Shown here: in pieces, positions 9,413-19,518 of the stretch | Numbering within the stretch: position 1 is the first letter of the stretch | Layout: each line of letters starts with the position of its first letter | Program-made: the position numbers and the translations under genes | DNA from: RYN-230 sp963841695 | GTDB lineage: Bacteria > Actinomycetota > Actinomycetes > Streptosporangiales > Streptosporangiaceae | Length of the DNA: 64,000 bases | NCBI GenBank assembly: GCA_963841695.1 | Contig: CAWJDQ010000014.1 | Coordinates: 1 to 64,000, forward strand | Direction of reading: 5' to 3' | The notes under the pieces: model-generated | Told to the model about the DNA's origin: nothing | The model's input: only the letters and a program-made list of their open reading frames with translations | The model's database searches: none

Positions 9413-11429
9413 ATGAGCGGCTACCGCTACGGCCGTACACCGACGGTCCCGACCCGCTGGCGCCGCCGTTACGACGCCCGCGGCGCCGTGGACGAGCTGG
9501 GCGACGCGGTGCTGGACGGCGCCGACCCGTCCAGCGCCCTGCGCGACCTGCTGCGCCGCGGGCGTGAACGGCCGCCGCGGCCTGGACGACCTGCTCCGCC
9601 GGGTCCGCGAGCGGCAGCGGGAGATCCGCAGCCGCGGCCGCCTGGACGGCATCCTGGAGGAGGCACGGGCGCTGCTGGACACCGCGATCGGCCAGGAGCG
9701 GGCCGAGCTGTTCCCCGACCCCGGCGACGAGGCCCGGCTGCGCGAGGACGAGCTGGACGCGCTGCCGTCGGACACCGCGCAGGCCATCCGGCAGGCTGGC
9801 CGACTACAACTGGCGGTCAGCCAGGCCGCCCGGGAGACGTTCGAGCGGCTCAAGGACCTGCTCCGCAGCGAGGTCCTGGACAGCCAGTTCCGCGGCATGA
9901 AGGAGGCGCTGCAGCAGCCGGACCCGGAGGCCATGCAGCGGGTCAAGGACATGCTGGCCGACCTCAACCAGATGCTCGAGGCCGACGCCCGGGGTGAGCA
10001 CACCCAGGCCGACTTCGACAGCTTCATGGACCGCTACGGCGAGATGTTCCCGGAGAACCCGGCCAACCTGGAGGAGCTGGTCGACTCGCTGGTCCGCCGG
10101 ATGCCACCGCGGCGCAGCGGCTGCTCGAGCTCGCTCACCGAGGAGCCAGCGCGACGAGCTGGCCGCGCTGATGGAGCAGACGCTGGAGGACGCCGGGCCT
10201 GGCCGCGGAGATGTCCCGGCTGGCCGACGCGCTGCGCGCCCGGCGGCCGGAGATGGACAGCGCGGCCTGGTCGCGGCGACCCGATGACCGGCGATGAGCC
10301 GCTCGGCCTGGGCGACGCCACCACGGCCCTGGCCGAGCTGGCCGACCTCGGCGACCTGGAGTCGGCGCTGCGCCAGGACTACCCGGGGCCCGCCTGGACG
10401 ACATCGACGAGGACGCGGTCCGGCGGGCCCTGGGCCGCCAGGCCGTGGACGACATGGAGGCGCTGCGGCAGATCGAGCGCGAGCTGGAGCGGCAGGGGTA
10501 CCTGCAGCGCAACGCGGGCCAGCTGGAGCTGACCCCGAAGGCGGTGCGGCGGCTGGGCGAGACCGCGCTGCGCCGGGTCTTCGCGGACCTGCCCGAGGGC
10601 GGCTACGGCGATCACGAGCAGCGCGACGCCGGGCAGGCCGGCGAGTACACCGGCGCCACCCGGCCGCTGGCAGTTCGGCGACGAGCAGGCCATCGACGCG
10701 CCCGCGACGGTGCGCAACGCGCTGCTGCGCGAGGCCGGGGTGAGGCGCCGTAGCCGTCGCCCGAGCGGGGTGCCGCGCCAGGCTGGCGAGCGCACCCGGG
10801 TCCGGCTGTCCGGCCGCGACTTCGAGGTCGGCGAGACCGAGCGGCGCGGCGTCCGCGGCCGTGTGCCTGCTGGTCGACCTGTCCTACTCGATGGCGCTGC
10901 GCGGCACCTGGGGCGCGGCCAAGCAGACCGCGCTGGCCCTGCACGCGCTGGTGCGCAGCCGGTTCCCGCAGGACTCCATCCAGGTCATCGGGTTCTCGAA
11001 CTACGCCCGGGAACTGCGCGAGACCGACCTGGCCGGGCTGGGCTGGGACATGGTCCAGGGCACCAACCTGCACCACGCGCTGGTGCTGGCCGGCCGCTAC
11101 CTGGACCGGCGTCCCGAGCACGACCCGGTGGTGCTGATCGTGACCGACGGCGAGCCGACCGCGCACCTGCGCCGGGACGGGCGGTCCTGGTTCGACTGGC
11201 CGCCCGTCGCCGGAGACGATCCAGCTCACCCTGGCCGAGGTGGACAAGATGACCCGGCGGCAGCGCGTCGCTGAACGTGTTCATGCTGGCCGAGGACGAG
11301 CGGCTGACCGACTTCGTGAACGAGGTGGCCCGGCGCAACGGCGGGCGGGTCCTGCACGCGGTGCCGGAGCGGCTGGGCGAGTTCGTGGTCCGCGACTTCC
11401 TGCGCACCCGCCGCGAAGCGCGCCGGTAG
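9413..11429 (+). CDS. VWA-domain protein, partner of the MoxR-like ATPase (frameshifted)
   Basis: About 670 residues, similar in size and position to Rv0959-type proteins. The N-terminal half is helical and highly charged (GLDDLLRRVRERQREIRSRG, FPDPGDEARLREDELDALPS, QADFDSFMDRYGEMFPENPA). The C-terminal VWA domain has an intact MIDAS motif, LLVDLSYSMALRG (DxSxS), then VIGFSNYARELRET, GTNLHHAL (MIDAS threonine region) and VVLIVTDGEPTAHL. It ends with RDFLRTRREARR at TAG 11427-11429. At least eight indels, several in the 10.1-10.8 kb stretch. The ATG at 9413 has only a weak ribosome-binding site. It probably works with the upstream ATPase as a chelatase- or chaperone-like complex. Confidence 0.75.
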
Positions 11430-11625
11430 CGCCGTCGCGGCGTAGCCTCGGAAAGCACGGGGCCGGGCCGGGAGGGCACGGGAAAAACGAGGGATAGATT
11501 TTGCTTTACGGCTTTTCGGACGTGACACGGGCGACCGGATCTCGTAGTAGCGTTCGGCCGTTACAGCTATAGGCGGGCCGAAGGGGTGGCAGCCTGGCGG
11601 GCCTGCATATCTCTAGGAGGATCAC

Positions 11626-11895
11626 GTGAGTACTGTTACCGAATCAGGCACGCGCTCTTCGGGCAAGCGCATCGGCGCCCTGATTCTGGCCATCGTCGGC
11701 ATTCTGCTGGTCATCCTGGCCATGATCTACCTGATCACCGCGGCCGGTTCCCTGCCCAGCTTCATCCCCGGCCACGTGCACGGCTCCAGCGGCCACCACC
11801 CGCTGCGTACCGGGGTCGCGCTCATCGTGGGCCTGGTCCTGCTGGCCGGGGCCTGGTGGCTCGGCTTCGGCGGCAGGAAGACCAGCGCCAGCTAA
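11626..11895 (+). CDS. Small two-helix membrane protein
   Basis: 89 residues from GTG 11626, preceded by a strong AGGAGG. After a short polar start the first membrane helix is IGALILAIVGILLVILAMIY; a His-rich loop (PGHVHGSSGHHPLRTG) follows, and then a second helix, VALIVGLVLLAGAWWLGFGG, with a basic end. No family recognised. The 200-base gap upstream has lower GC and possible promoter hexamers (TGACAC at about 11523, TAGTAG at about 11545), so the gene is probably transcribed alone and ends at the hairpin at 11940-11970. Confidence 0.7.
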   Translation: MSTVTESGTRSSGKRIGALILAIVGILLVILAMIYLITAAGSLPSFIPGHVHGSSGHHPLRTGVALIVGLVLLAGAWWLGFGGRKTSAS

Positions 11896-11939
11896 ACGTC
11901 CCGGCCGCCTGCGGGCGGCCCGCGCCACACGCATCACAG

Positions 11940-11970
11940 AGGCCGCCCCCGTCTCGGCCGGGGGCGGCCT
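11940..11970. terminator. Hairpin terminator after the small membrane protein
   Basis: AGGCCGCCCCC (11940-11950) pairs perfectly with GGGGGCGGCCT (11960-11970) around a 9-base loop. There is no T-run, as is usual for GC-rich actinobacterial terminators. It lies 45 bases after the stop and just before the next gene. Confidence 0.65.
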
Positions 11971-11988
11971 GACCCCTAGGATCAGGCC

Positions 11989-12628
11989 ATGTCTTTTACC
12001 GACCGGCTGCTGCTGTGGTTCCATATCGGATTTGTCATTTTCGCCATTGGCCCGGTCACGATCGCGAGCATGTCCACTCCGCGCTATATCCGGGCGCGCA
12101 ACGTCGGCGTGCTCCGCTACCTGTCCCGGATGACCCGGATCTTCGGGGCGGCGTCGCTCGGGGTGCTGCTGTTCGGCATCATCGCGGGCCAGTCGCTGCA
12201 CGAGATGACCAAGGCGTGGGTGACCGCGTCGATGACCCTGTTCGTGGTGGCCCTGGTCCTGCTGGTGCTCATCATGCGGGACCAGCACCGGGCCATCGTG
12301 CGCCGTGGAGGGCAGCCTCGCGGCCGCGGAGCACCCGCGGCGGCGGCGCGACGGCTCCGCCGCGGCCGCGGCCCGGCGTCCGCGGGAGCCGGCCGCGGCG
12401 GGCGGAGCCCGGCGGCGGACGGGAGCCCGCGCCCGGCGGCGGCCACGGCCACCGCCGCCGCGACCCAGCGCGCACGTGGCCACGGTGGAGCGCGGCCGGA
12501 TCGCCTCGCTGGCCGGCGTGGTCAGCCTCATCTGGCTGGTCATCCTGGTGCTCATGGTCTGGCGGCCTGACGGCGGCCCTGACCAGGCGGCCCTGAGCAG
12601 CGGCCCGGGCCCGGCAGCGCTGGGCTAG
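11989..12628 (+). CDS. Four-helix integral membrane protein, DUF2269-like (one frameshift)
   Basis: The protein starts MSFTDRLLLWFHIGFVIFAI with helix 1; helices 2 and 3 are AASLGVLLFGIIAGQSL and SMTLFVVALVLLVLIMRD, separated by a basic loop. After a one-base insertion at about 12302 the frame continues VEGSLAAAEH, an Arg/Pro/Ala-rich linker, and a last helix IASLAGVVSLIWLVILVLMVW. The size and spacing resemble DUF2269 membrane proteins, but the match is by eye. Its TAG (12626-12628) lies in a CTAG palindrome shared with the metB stop on the other strand. Confidence 0.6.
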
Positions 12629-13797
12629 TCCCGGCGAGCGCCTGCGGAGGTCTTCCAGCAGGTCCGCGCAGGTCTCGATGCCGACCGACAGCCTGATCAG
12701 GTCGTCCGGCACCTCCAGCGGCGAGCCGGCCACCGAGGCGTGCGTCATCCGGCCCGGGTGCTCGATCAGCGACTCCACCCCGCCGAGCGACTCCCCCAGC
12801 GTGAACAGCCGGGTCCGGCCGCAGGCCGCGACGGCCGCCTCGTCGCCGCCGCGGACCCGGAACGACACCATCCCGCCGAAGTCCCGCATCTGCTTGGCCG
12901 CCGACCTCGTGGCCGGGGTGGCCGGGCAGCCCGGGGTAGCGCACCTGCGTCACCGCCGGGTGGCTGGCCAGCATGTCCGCGACCCGCGGCCGCGTTCCGC
13001 GAGTGCTGGTCCATCCGGACGGCCAGGGTCTTCACGCCGCGCAGCGTCAGCCAGGCGTCGAACGGGCCGGCCACCGCGCCGGTCGCGTTCTGCAGGAACG
13101 CCAGCCGCTCGCCGAGCCCGGGTCGGCCACCACCACCGCCCCGCCGACCACGTCCGAGTGGCCGCCGAGGTACTTGGTGGTGGAGTGCACCACCGCGTCC
13201 GCGCCGAGCGCCAGCGGCTGCTGCAGGTACGGGGAGGCGAACGTGTTGTCCACCACCAGCAGCGCGCCCGCCTGGTGCGCGACGTCCGCGAGCGCGCTGA
13301 TGTCCGCGATGGACAGCAGCGGGTTGGTCGGCGTCTCGGCCCACAGCACCCGGGCCGGCCGCTCGGCGAGCGCGTCCCGGACCGCGGCGAGGTCGCGTGA
13401 TCGGCACCGGCCGGTAGCTCACGCCCCACGCCGTGAGCACCCGGGCGATCAGCCGGAACGTCCCGCCGTACGCGTCGTCGGGAATGACCACGTGGTCCCC
13501 GGGGGCGCAGAGCGCCCGCAGCAGGCAGTCCTCGGCGGCCATGCCGGACGCGAAGGCCAGCGCGCGCCGGCCGCCCTCCAGCGCGGCCAGGCACTCCTCG
13601 AGGGCGTGCCGGGTGGGGTTCGCGGTGCGCGAGTACTCGTAGCCGTCGCGCAGGCCGCCTACGCCGTCCTGCTTGTAGGTGGACACCTGGTAGATGGGCG
13701 GGACGACGGCCCCGGTCTGCGGGTCAGGCTCCTGGCCCGCGTGGATGGCCAGCGTCTCGAACCCGCCTCCGGAGGCGCCGTCAGAGTTGATCGTCAC
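12625..13797 (-). CDS. metB: Cystathionine gamma-synthase/lyase family PLP enzyme (frameshifted)
   Basis: Transsulfuration enzyme of the Cys/Met metabolism PLP family: O-succinylhomoserine plus cysteine to cystathionine, or the reverse lyase step. Start at 13797 (MTINSDGASGGGFETLAIHA). Hallmarks are YEYSRTANPTRHALEECLAALE, FASGMAAEDCLLRAL (PLP phosphate), VLWAETPTNPLL, VVDNTFASPYLQQPLALGAD, and HSTTKYLGGHSDVVGG with the PLP lysine. The C-terminus reads SLIEHPGRMTHASVAGSPLE. Shifts occur at about 13400, 13125, 13005 and 12905. About 390 residues. Synthase and gamma-lyase cannot be separated from sequence alone; cystathionine beta-synthase lies 2 kb upstream, so the pair could run methionine-to-cysteine transsulfuration. 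Confidence 0.82.
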
Positions 13798-13941
13798 AGC
13801 TCACACTCTGCCACGGCGCACAGCCTGGTCAGCTCAACTCGGGTCGGCTAACCCGGGGGACGACCCGCCTCCGCTGTGGTCTGTGGTGCCGCTGAGCCTT
13901 CTGGGGCCCGCTGACGCGGCCCCTCCCCGGCCGTTTCATTT

Positions 13942-13987
13942 ATCGTGGAGCGTTGTGCATCGCCGGCGGCGCACAACGCTCCACGAT
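13942..13987. repeat. 17-bp perfect inverted repeat
   Basis: ATCGTGGAGCGTTGTGC (13942-13958) and its exact reverse complement (13971-13987) surround a 12-base GC-rich loop. CATT/AATG at 13937-13940 and 13992-13995 extend the stem imperfectly. It lies in the 300-base gap after the Tat-protein gene and before metB, both on the minus strand. It may be a terminator without a T-run or a protein-binding site. Confidence 0.7.
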
Positions 13988-14040
13988 CATGAATGGGCTC
14001 AGCTCAGCGGCAGCGGCAGCGGCGGCACGGCTGAGGGGCC

Positions 14041-14088
14041 GACGGCGGAGGCGGAGACGGCGGACGCGGAGACGGCGGACGCGGAGAC
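14041..14088. repeat. 15-bp tandem repeat
   Basis: Two exact copies of GCGGAGACGGCGGAC (14051-14065 and 14066-14080), flanked by a partial copy on each side, lie directly after the stop of the Tat-exported protein gene. No coding role is apparent. Confidence 0.65.
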
Positions 14089-14103
14089 TGAGGCGCCTCC
14101 GGG

Positions 14104-15603
14104 TCAGCCGAATTCGGCCAGCGGGAAGGCCCGGTGCCGGCGCGGCGGGCAGAGGAAGTTCTGCCGCCGGGTCGCGGTGATGAACCGGTCCAGCCCGTTC
14201 TTGGACGGCCTGACCCCGAACTCCCGCTGGAGGTCCAGCGAGGCCTGGTTGACCCGCAGCCGCGCGAAGAAGTCCGCCGACGGCACGAAGATCGTGAACT
14301 GCAGCTTCGGCTGGCGGCCGCCGCCGGGGACATCCATGTCGTCGAATCCGGGGCCGTCCATCCGGATGTGCACCGGCGTCCCGTCCGCGGCCCGGGAGGA
14401 CCGCTGCAGGCAGGACAGGTGCCCCATCCGGTGTTCGTGCTGGCCGGTACGGAAGTCGAAGTTCGTGCCGATGCCCTGGGCGGTCCGGCGCGCGTAGCCG
14501 GGGCCGCGGTTGGCGTTGGGCAGGACGGCGGGGCCGCCCCCGTCGAGGAACTGGTCGGAGTTTCCCGGCGCGATGTCCGGGGCGTGGAACACGTACTGCA
14601 CCCGCTGCACGAACGCGCCATCCTGGCCGGGCGCCGACGCCGGCGTGGCCATGTCGTAGTACTGCAGCATGTCCAGGAGGTCATGGGACAGGTGCTGGAT
14701 CGATCCGTGGTCGAAGTAGTCGCCGGCCACGGCGTCGGTGAACCGGGCCGCGGGGGTGCCCGCGAAGGTGCAGATCGCGGCCGGCCCGGACCCGTTGACC
14801 TGCTGGTCGGTGAACCCCATCCACATCGGCGACTCGGGCTGGATAAACCGCGCGTAGGGCAGGCCGCTGCGCTGCGCGACGGCCCGGGGCAGGCCGGCCT
14901 GGGCGAACATGTGCCGGCTGGACGTGAACGTGAGCAGGCCGCGCAGCGCCGGGGACGCCACCGGCTGGCCGCCCAGCGAGTGGCTGCCGTCCAGCCAGGC
15001 CAGCGCGTCCGCGAGGACGGACGCGTGGTCGCTGCGCAGCGTCAGCAGCATGTCGTTGGCCTCGATCACCACCGGCACCTGGTACCGGAGCTTGGTCACG
15101 CCCGGGTTGGCCGGGCTCACGTCGGTGGGGCCCGGACGGGCCTCTTCCAGGACGTAGCGGCGGCGGTCGGCGAGCAGCCGGGGCATCCGGGACGAGACGA
15201 GGGGCCCGGACAGCCCGCCGGGCAGCCGCCGGAAGTAGGGGATCCCGTAGGCCACGAACGTCAGCAGGCCGGCCGCGTGGAAGGGGTAGACGGCCTCCAG
15301 CCGGGCCAGGGCGCCGGCCAGCATGGCCTGGTCGGCCGCGGCCGGGGTGCGCTGCAGCCTGGCCGTCACGAACACGGTGTGCACGGGCGGCATCTGGACG
15401 GTTACCCCGTGGCCGGACGTCTGGGGCGGCGTGGCCAGCAGGCCGGCGATGTCGAACTGGATGTCGGGCCGGGTGGTGGTGGCCGCGGTCCGGCCGGGGA
15501 CCCGGGCGAGCGGGCCCGCCACTTCCAGCCCGGCGGCGGCCAGGGCCAGTGCGCCCGCGCCCGTGAGCACCCGGCGGCGGCTGAATAGCCCGGGTCGGTC
15601 CAT
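14104..15603 (-). CDS. Tat-exported protein of unknown function, DUF7405-like
   Basis: 499 residues from ATG 15603, with an intact frame. The N-terminus is a twin-arginine signal: LFSRRRVLTGAGALALAAAG. The mature part contains FDIAGLLATPPQTSGHGVTV, VHTVFVTARLQRTPAAADQA, PYFRRLPGGLSGPLV, WMGFTDQQVNGSGPAAICTF, YFDHGSIQHLSHDLLDMLQY and HEHRMGHLSCLQRSSRA. Several conserved-looking His and Arg residues suggest a cofactor or metal, and the segments remind me of Tat proteins grouped under DUF7405; a Dyp-peroxidase-like fold is possible but I see no clear GxxDG motif. Export via Tat means it folds in the cytoplasm and acts outside the membrane. It sits between cbs and metB on the same strand, but gaps of 180 and 300 bases suggest separate transcription. 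Confidence 0.7.
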   Translation of the reverse strand: MDRPGLFSRRRVLTGAGALALAAAGLEVAGPLARVPGRTAATTTRPDIQFDIAGLLATPPQTSGHGVTVQMPPVHTVFVTARLQRTPAAADQAMLAGALARLEAVYPFHAAGLLTFVAYGIPYFRRLPGGLSGPLVSSRMPRLLADRRRYVLEEARPGPTDVSPANPGVTKLRYQVPVVIEANDMLLTLRSDHASVLADALAWLDGSHSLGGQPVASPALRGLLTFTSSRHMFAQAGLPRAVAQRSGLPYARFIQPESPMWMGFTDQQVNGSGPAAICTFAGTPAARFTDAVAGDYFDHGSIQHLSHDLLDMLQYYDMATPASAPGQDGAFVQRVQYVFHAPDIAPGNSDQFLDGGGPAVLPNANRGPGYARRTAQGIGTNFDFRTGQHEHRMGHLSCLQRSSRAADGTPVHIRMDGPGFDDMDVPGGGRQPKLQFTIFVPSADFFARLRVNQASLDLQREFGVRPSKNGLDRFITATRRQNFLCPPRRHRAFPLAEFG

Positions 15604-15781
15604 GCGCAGATAATGGCACACCGGCTTTCCGGCCGGCCACGGACTACCCCCGATGCACCCCACCTGAACTGCGCATACTTTGGCCGCAATTTCTCCATAA
15701 CGGACTTTTCGTAATCGCCGGACCGGCCTGGCTGGCGGCCTTTCCGGGCGGGCCAAAGTCCGTGATGAGCGGAAAAGGCGG

Positions 15782-17167
<1,386 letters not shown>

Positions 17168-17255
17168 CGCTACCACCCTCTGGAGGACCGGATCATTGAC
17201 GCTATCCCACCGTCGTGCACCCTGGGATTAGACACACCCCCGCACGGGTTTAAGC

Positions 17256-17267
17256 TACTGGCCAGTA
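17256..17267. promoter_or_regulatory. 12-bp palindrome upstream of the thiolase gene
   Basis: TACTGGCCAGTA (17256-17267) is a perfect palindrome 49 bases before the thiolase start and 89 bases before the divergent cbs. Sites of the TACT-n4-AGTA type are typical of TetR-family regulators. Assigning it to fatty-acid degradation control is inference. Confidence 0.4.
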
Positions 17268-17315
17268 ATCTGGCCTGACCCGCCCACGTTCGCCGCGGCA
17301 GCAAGGGAGCCCGCC

Positions 17316-18536
17316 ATGCCCGAGGCAGTCATCGTCGCCACCGCACGCTCGCCCATCGGCCGGGCCTTCAAGGGATCGCTCACCTCGATCCGCCCCGACG
17401 ACCTCACCGTGCAGCTGATCTCCGCTGCGCTGGCCAAGGTCCCGCAGCTCAGCCCGGATGACATCGACGACCTCATGCTCGGCTGCGGGCTGCCCGGCGG
17501 CGAGCAGGGGTTCAACCTGGCCCGGGTGGTCGCGGTGCTCCTCGGCTACGACAACCTGCCCGGCACCACGGTGACCAGGTACTGCTCCTCCTCGCTGCAG
17601 ACCACCCGGATGGCCTACCACGCGATCAAGGCCGGCGAGGGTGACGTGTTCATCTCGGCCGGCGTGGAGTGCGTCAGCCGGTTCGCCACCGGCAGCAGCG
17701 ACAGCTGGCCGGACACGCGTAACCCGCTCTTCGCCGGCGCCGAGGCCCGGTCCGCGCAGCTCGCCGCGGGCGGCGCGCCGGCCTGGCACGACCCCCGGGA
17801 GGATGCCGCGATCCCGGACGTCTACATCGCGATGGGCCAGACCGCCGAGAACGTCGCGCAGCTGCGCGGGATCTCGCGGGCCGCCCAGGATGAGTTCGGC
17901 GTCCGGTCGCAGAACCTGGCCGAGAAGGCCCTGGCCAACGGGTTCTGGCAGCGCGACATCACGCCCGTCACCCTGCCCGACGGCACCGTGGTGAGCGCGG
18001 ACGACGGCCCGCGGCCCGGGACCTCCCTGGAGAAGGTATCCACCCTGAAGCCGGTGTTCCGCCCGGACGGCACCGTCACCGCGGGGAACTGCTGCCCGCT
18101 CAACGACGGCGCGGCCGCGGTCGTGGTGATGAGCGACGTGAAGGCGGCCGAGCTCGGCATCACCCCGCTGGCCCGGATCGTCGCCACCGGCGTGACCGGG
18201 CTGTCCCCCGAGATCATGGGGCTGGGCCCGGTCGGGGCCTCGCGCCAGGCACTGAGCCGGGCCGGGATGACCATCGGCGACATGGACCTGGTGGAGATCA
18301 ACGAGGCGTTCGCCGCCCAGGTCATCCCCTCCTACACCGAGCTCGGCATCGACCTCGACAAGCTCAACGTGAACGGCGGGGCGATCGCGGTCGGCCACCC
18401 CTTCGGCATGACCGGCGCCCGCATCACCACCACGCTGCTGAACAGCCTGCAGTTCCACGACCAGACCTACGGCCTGGAGACCATGTGCGTAGGCGGCGGC
18501 CAGGGCATGGCCATGATCCTGGAGCGGCTCTCCTAG
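17316..18536 (+). CDS. Thiolase-family acetyl-CoA C-acyltransferase
   Basis: 406-residue thiolase, intact frame, ATG at 17316 after AAGGGAG. The nucleophilic cysteine lies in TVTRYCSSSLQTTRMAYHAI (residue about 90). The later catalytic residues are in NGGAIAVGHPFGMTGARITT (histidine) and LETMCVGGGQGMAMI (second cysteine). The enzyme either releases acetyl-CoA from 3-ketoacyl-CoA in beta-oxidation or condenses two acetyl-CoA. Only this one subunit is present; no FadB partner is adjacent. A small palindrome upstream may be its operator. Confidence 0.9.
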   Translation: MPEAVIVATARSPIGRAFKGSLTSIRPDDLTVQLISAALAKVPQLSPDDIDDLMLGCGLPGGEQGFNLARVVAVLLGYDNLPGTTVTRYCSSSLQTTRMAYHAIKAGEGDVFISAGVECVSRFATGSSDSWPDTRNPLFAGAEARSAQLAAGGAPAWHDPREDAAIPDVYIAMGQTAENVAQLRGISRAAQDEFGVRSQNLAEKALANGFWQRDITPVTLPDGTVVSADDGPRPGTSLEKVSTLKPVFRPDGTVTAGNCCPLNDGAAAVVVMSDVKAAELGITPLARIVATGVTGLSPEIMGLGPVGASRQALSRAGMTIGDMDLVEINEAFAAQVIPSYTELGIDLDKLNVNGGAIAVGHPFGMTGARITTTLLNSLQFHDQTYGLETMCVGGGQGMAMILERLS

Positions 18537-18692
18537 CCCCCGCCAGCCGGGCCCGGGCTCCCGCGGCCCGGGCGAAGCCCAGGTGAAGCCGGACTTACCG
18601 GGGCATTGCGGAAGGCTTACGCCAGGGGGTTGTCAGGGGCTCATCGGTGGTGCAGTCTCGACAGGGAGACCAGCCTGCCCCTGGAGGTGGCC

Positions 18693-18926
18693 ATGTCCCT
18701 GAATCACTCTCCGGAAATGCACCAGAACATCATCGCCCGGATCCCCACGGTAACCGGGCGCGAACTCCGCGAGTGGTTCATGCGACTGGAATCCGGGCCC
18801 CCGTTCTCCCGCTGTGAAGAACGGGCTCACTGGCTGTCTGACGAGCATGGCCTGTCGCACGGCTATGCCTCCGCGATCGTGCACGAGTACGAGTTCCGCC
18901 GCCGTCTCCGGCTGAACAGCGCCTGA
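18693..18926 (+). CDS. DUF4287-domain small protein
   Basis: 77 residues from ATG 18693, after CTGGAGGTGG. The sequence TGRELREWFMRLESGPPFSR, followed by AHWLSDEHGLSHGYASAIVH, matches the short DUF4287 domain often encoded as a stand-alone protein in actinobacteria. Its function is not known. An upstream in-frame start at 18606 is rejected for lack of a ribosome-binding site. Confidence 0.75.
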   Translation: MSLNHSPEMHQNIIARIPTVTGRELREWFMRLESGPPFSRCEERAHWLSDEHGLSHGYASAIVHEYEFRRRLRLNSA

Positions 18927-18959
18927 GCCGATAGCTAGCCCTGAGCGGTTAGGGAGCAC

Positions 18960-19371
18960 ATGCAGCCAGACCAGGCCCGGGAGTTCCTCCGCGCGAACCA
19001 CCGGGCGGTACTGGCGACGGCCCGCGCCGATGGCCGCCCGCAGCTCTCCCCGGTGACCTGCGGCCTCGACGACGCCGGGCGGGTCATCATCAGCACCCGC
19101 GAGACGGCGGTCAAGACCAGGAACCTGCGGCGTAACCCGCTGGCCTCGCTCTGCGTGTTCACGGAGGGCTTCTTCGGCCCGTGGGTGCAGGTCGAGGGCA
19201 AGGCCGAGATCATTTCACTGCCCGAGGCCATGGAGTTGCTGGTCGCGTACTACCGGCTGGTCTCCGGCGAGCACCCGGACTGGGCGGATTACCGGGCCGC
19301 CATGGTCCGTGAGCGCCGGTGCCTGATCCGGGTCGAGATCGACCCGGGCCGGCCCGGACATCAGCGGCTAG
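18960..19371 (+). CDS. PNPOx-like F420/FMN-binding protein (3' frameshift)
   Basis: Split-barrel flavin/F420-binding protein of the TIGR03618 kind: FLRANHRAVLATARADGRPQ, SPVTCGLDDAGRVIISTRET, KTRNLRRNPLASLCVFTEGF and VEGKAEIISL. Such proteins are often deazaflavin-dependent reductases. Near the end the frame is RRCLIRVEID followed, if one inserted C near 19344 is removed, by RAGPDISG and a TAG at 19369-19371, giving the usual ~137 residues. Without that correction the frame runs on through a minisatellite to 19565. Start ATG at 18960. Confidence 0.8.
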
Positions 19372-19390
19372 TCCCCCGGGGGCCGCACCC

Positions 19391-19518
19391 GCCGCGCCCC
19401 GCAGCACCCACCCGCCCCGCACCTGCCCTGTGCCGCACCCGCCCGGCACCGCACCCGCCCGGCACCGCACCTGGCTGGCACCGCACCTGGCTGGCACCGC
19501 ACCTGGCTGGCACCGCAT
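19391..19518. repeat. 16-bp minisatellite, about eight copies
   Basis: A 16-base unit ending in GCAC repeats without gaps. CTGGCTGGCACCGCAC is exact at 19471-19486 and 19487-19502 and nearly exact at 19503-19518. CCGCCCGGCACCGCAC is exact at 19439-19454 and 19455-19470. Three degenerate copies precede it (19391-19438). It starts 20 bases after the likely stop of the PNPOx-like gene. Confidence 0.8.

Noticed and set aside
7724..10027. 767-codon minus-strand frame across ilvA, the ATPase and the VWA gene
   Set aside because: Low-complexity antisense translation. The plus strand has Walker motifs with conserved context, and the frame only joins the ilvA start by chance.
8000..11430. Magnesium chelatase (bacteriochlorophyll) assignment for the ATPase/VWA pair
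   Set aside because: No BchH/CobN large subunit or pigment genes nearby, and the ATPase/VWA pair is widespread in non-phototrophic actinobacteria.
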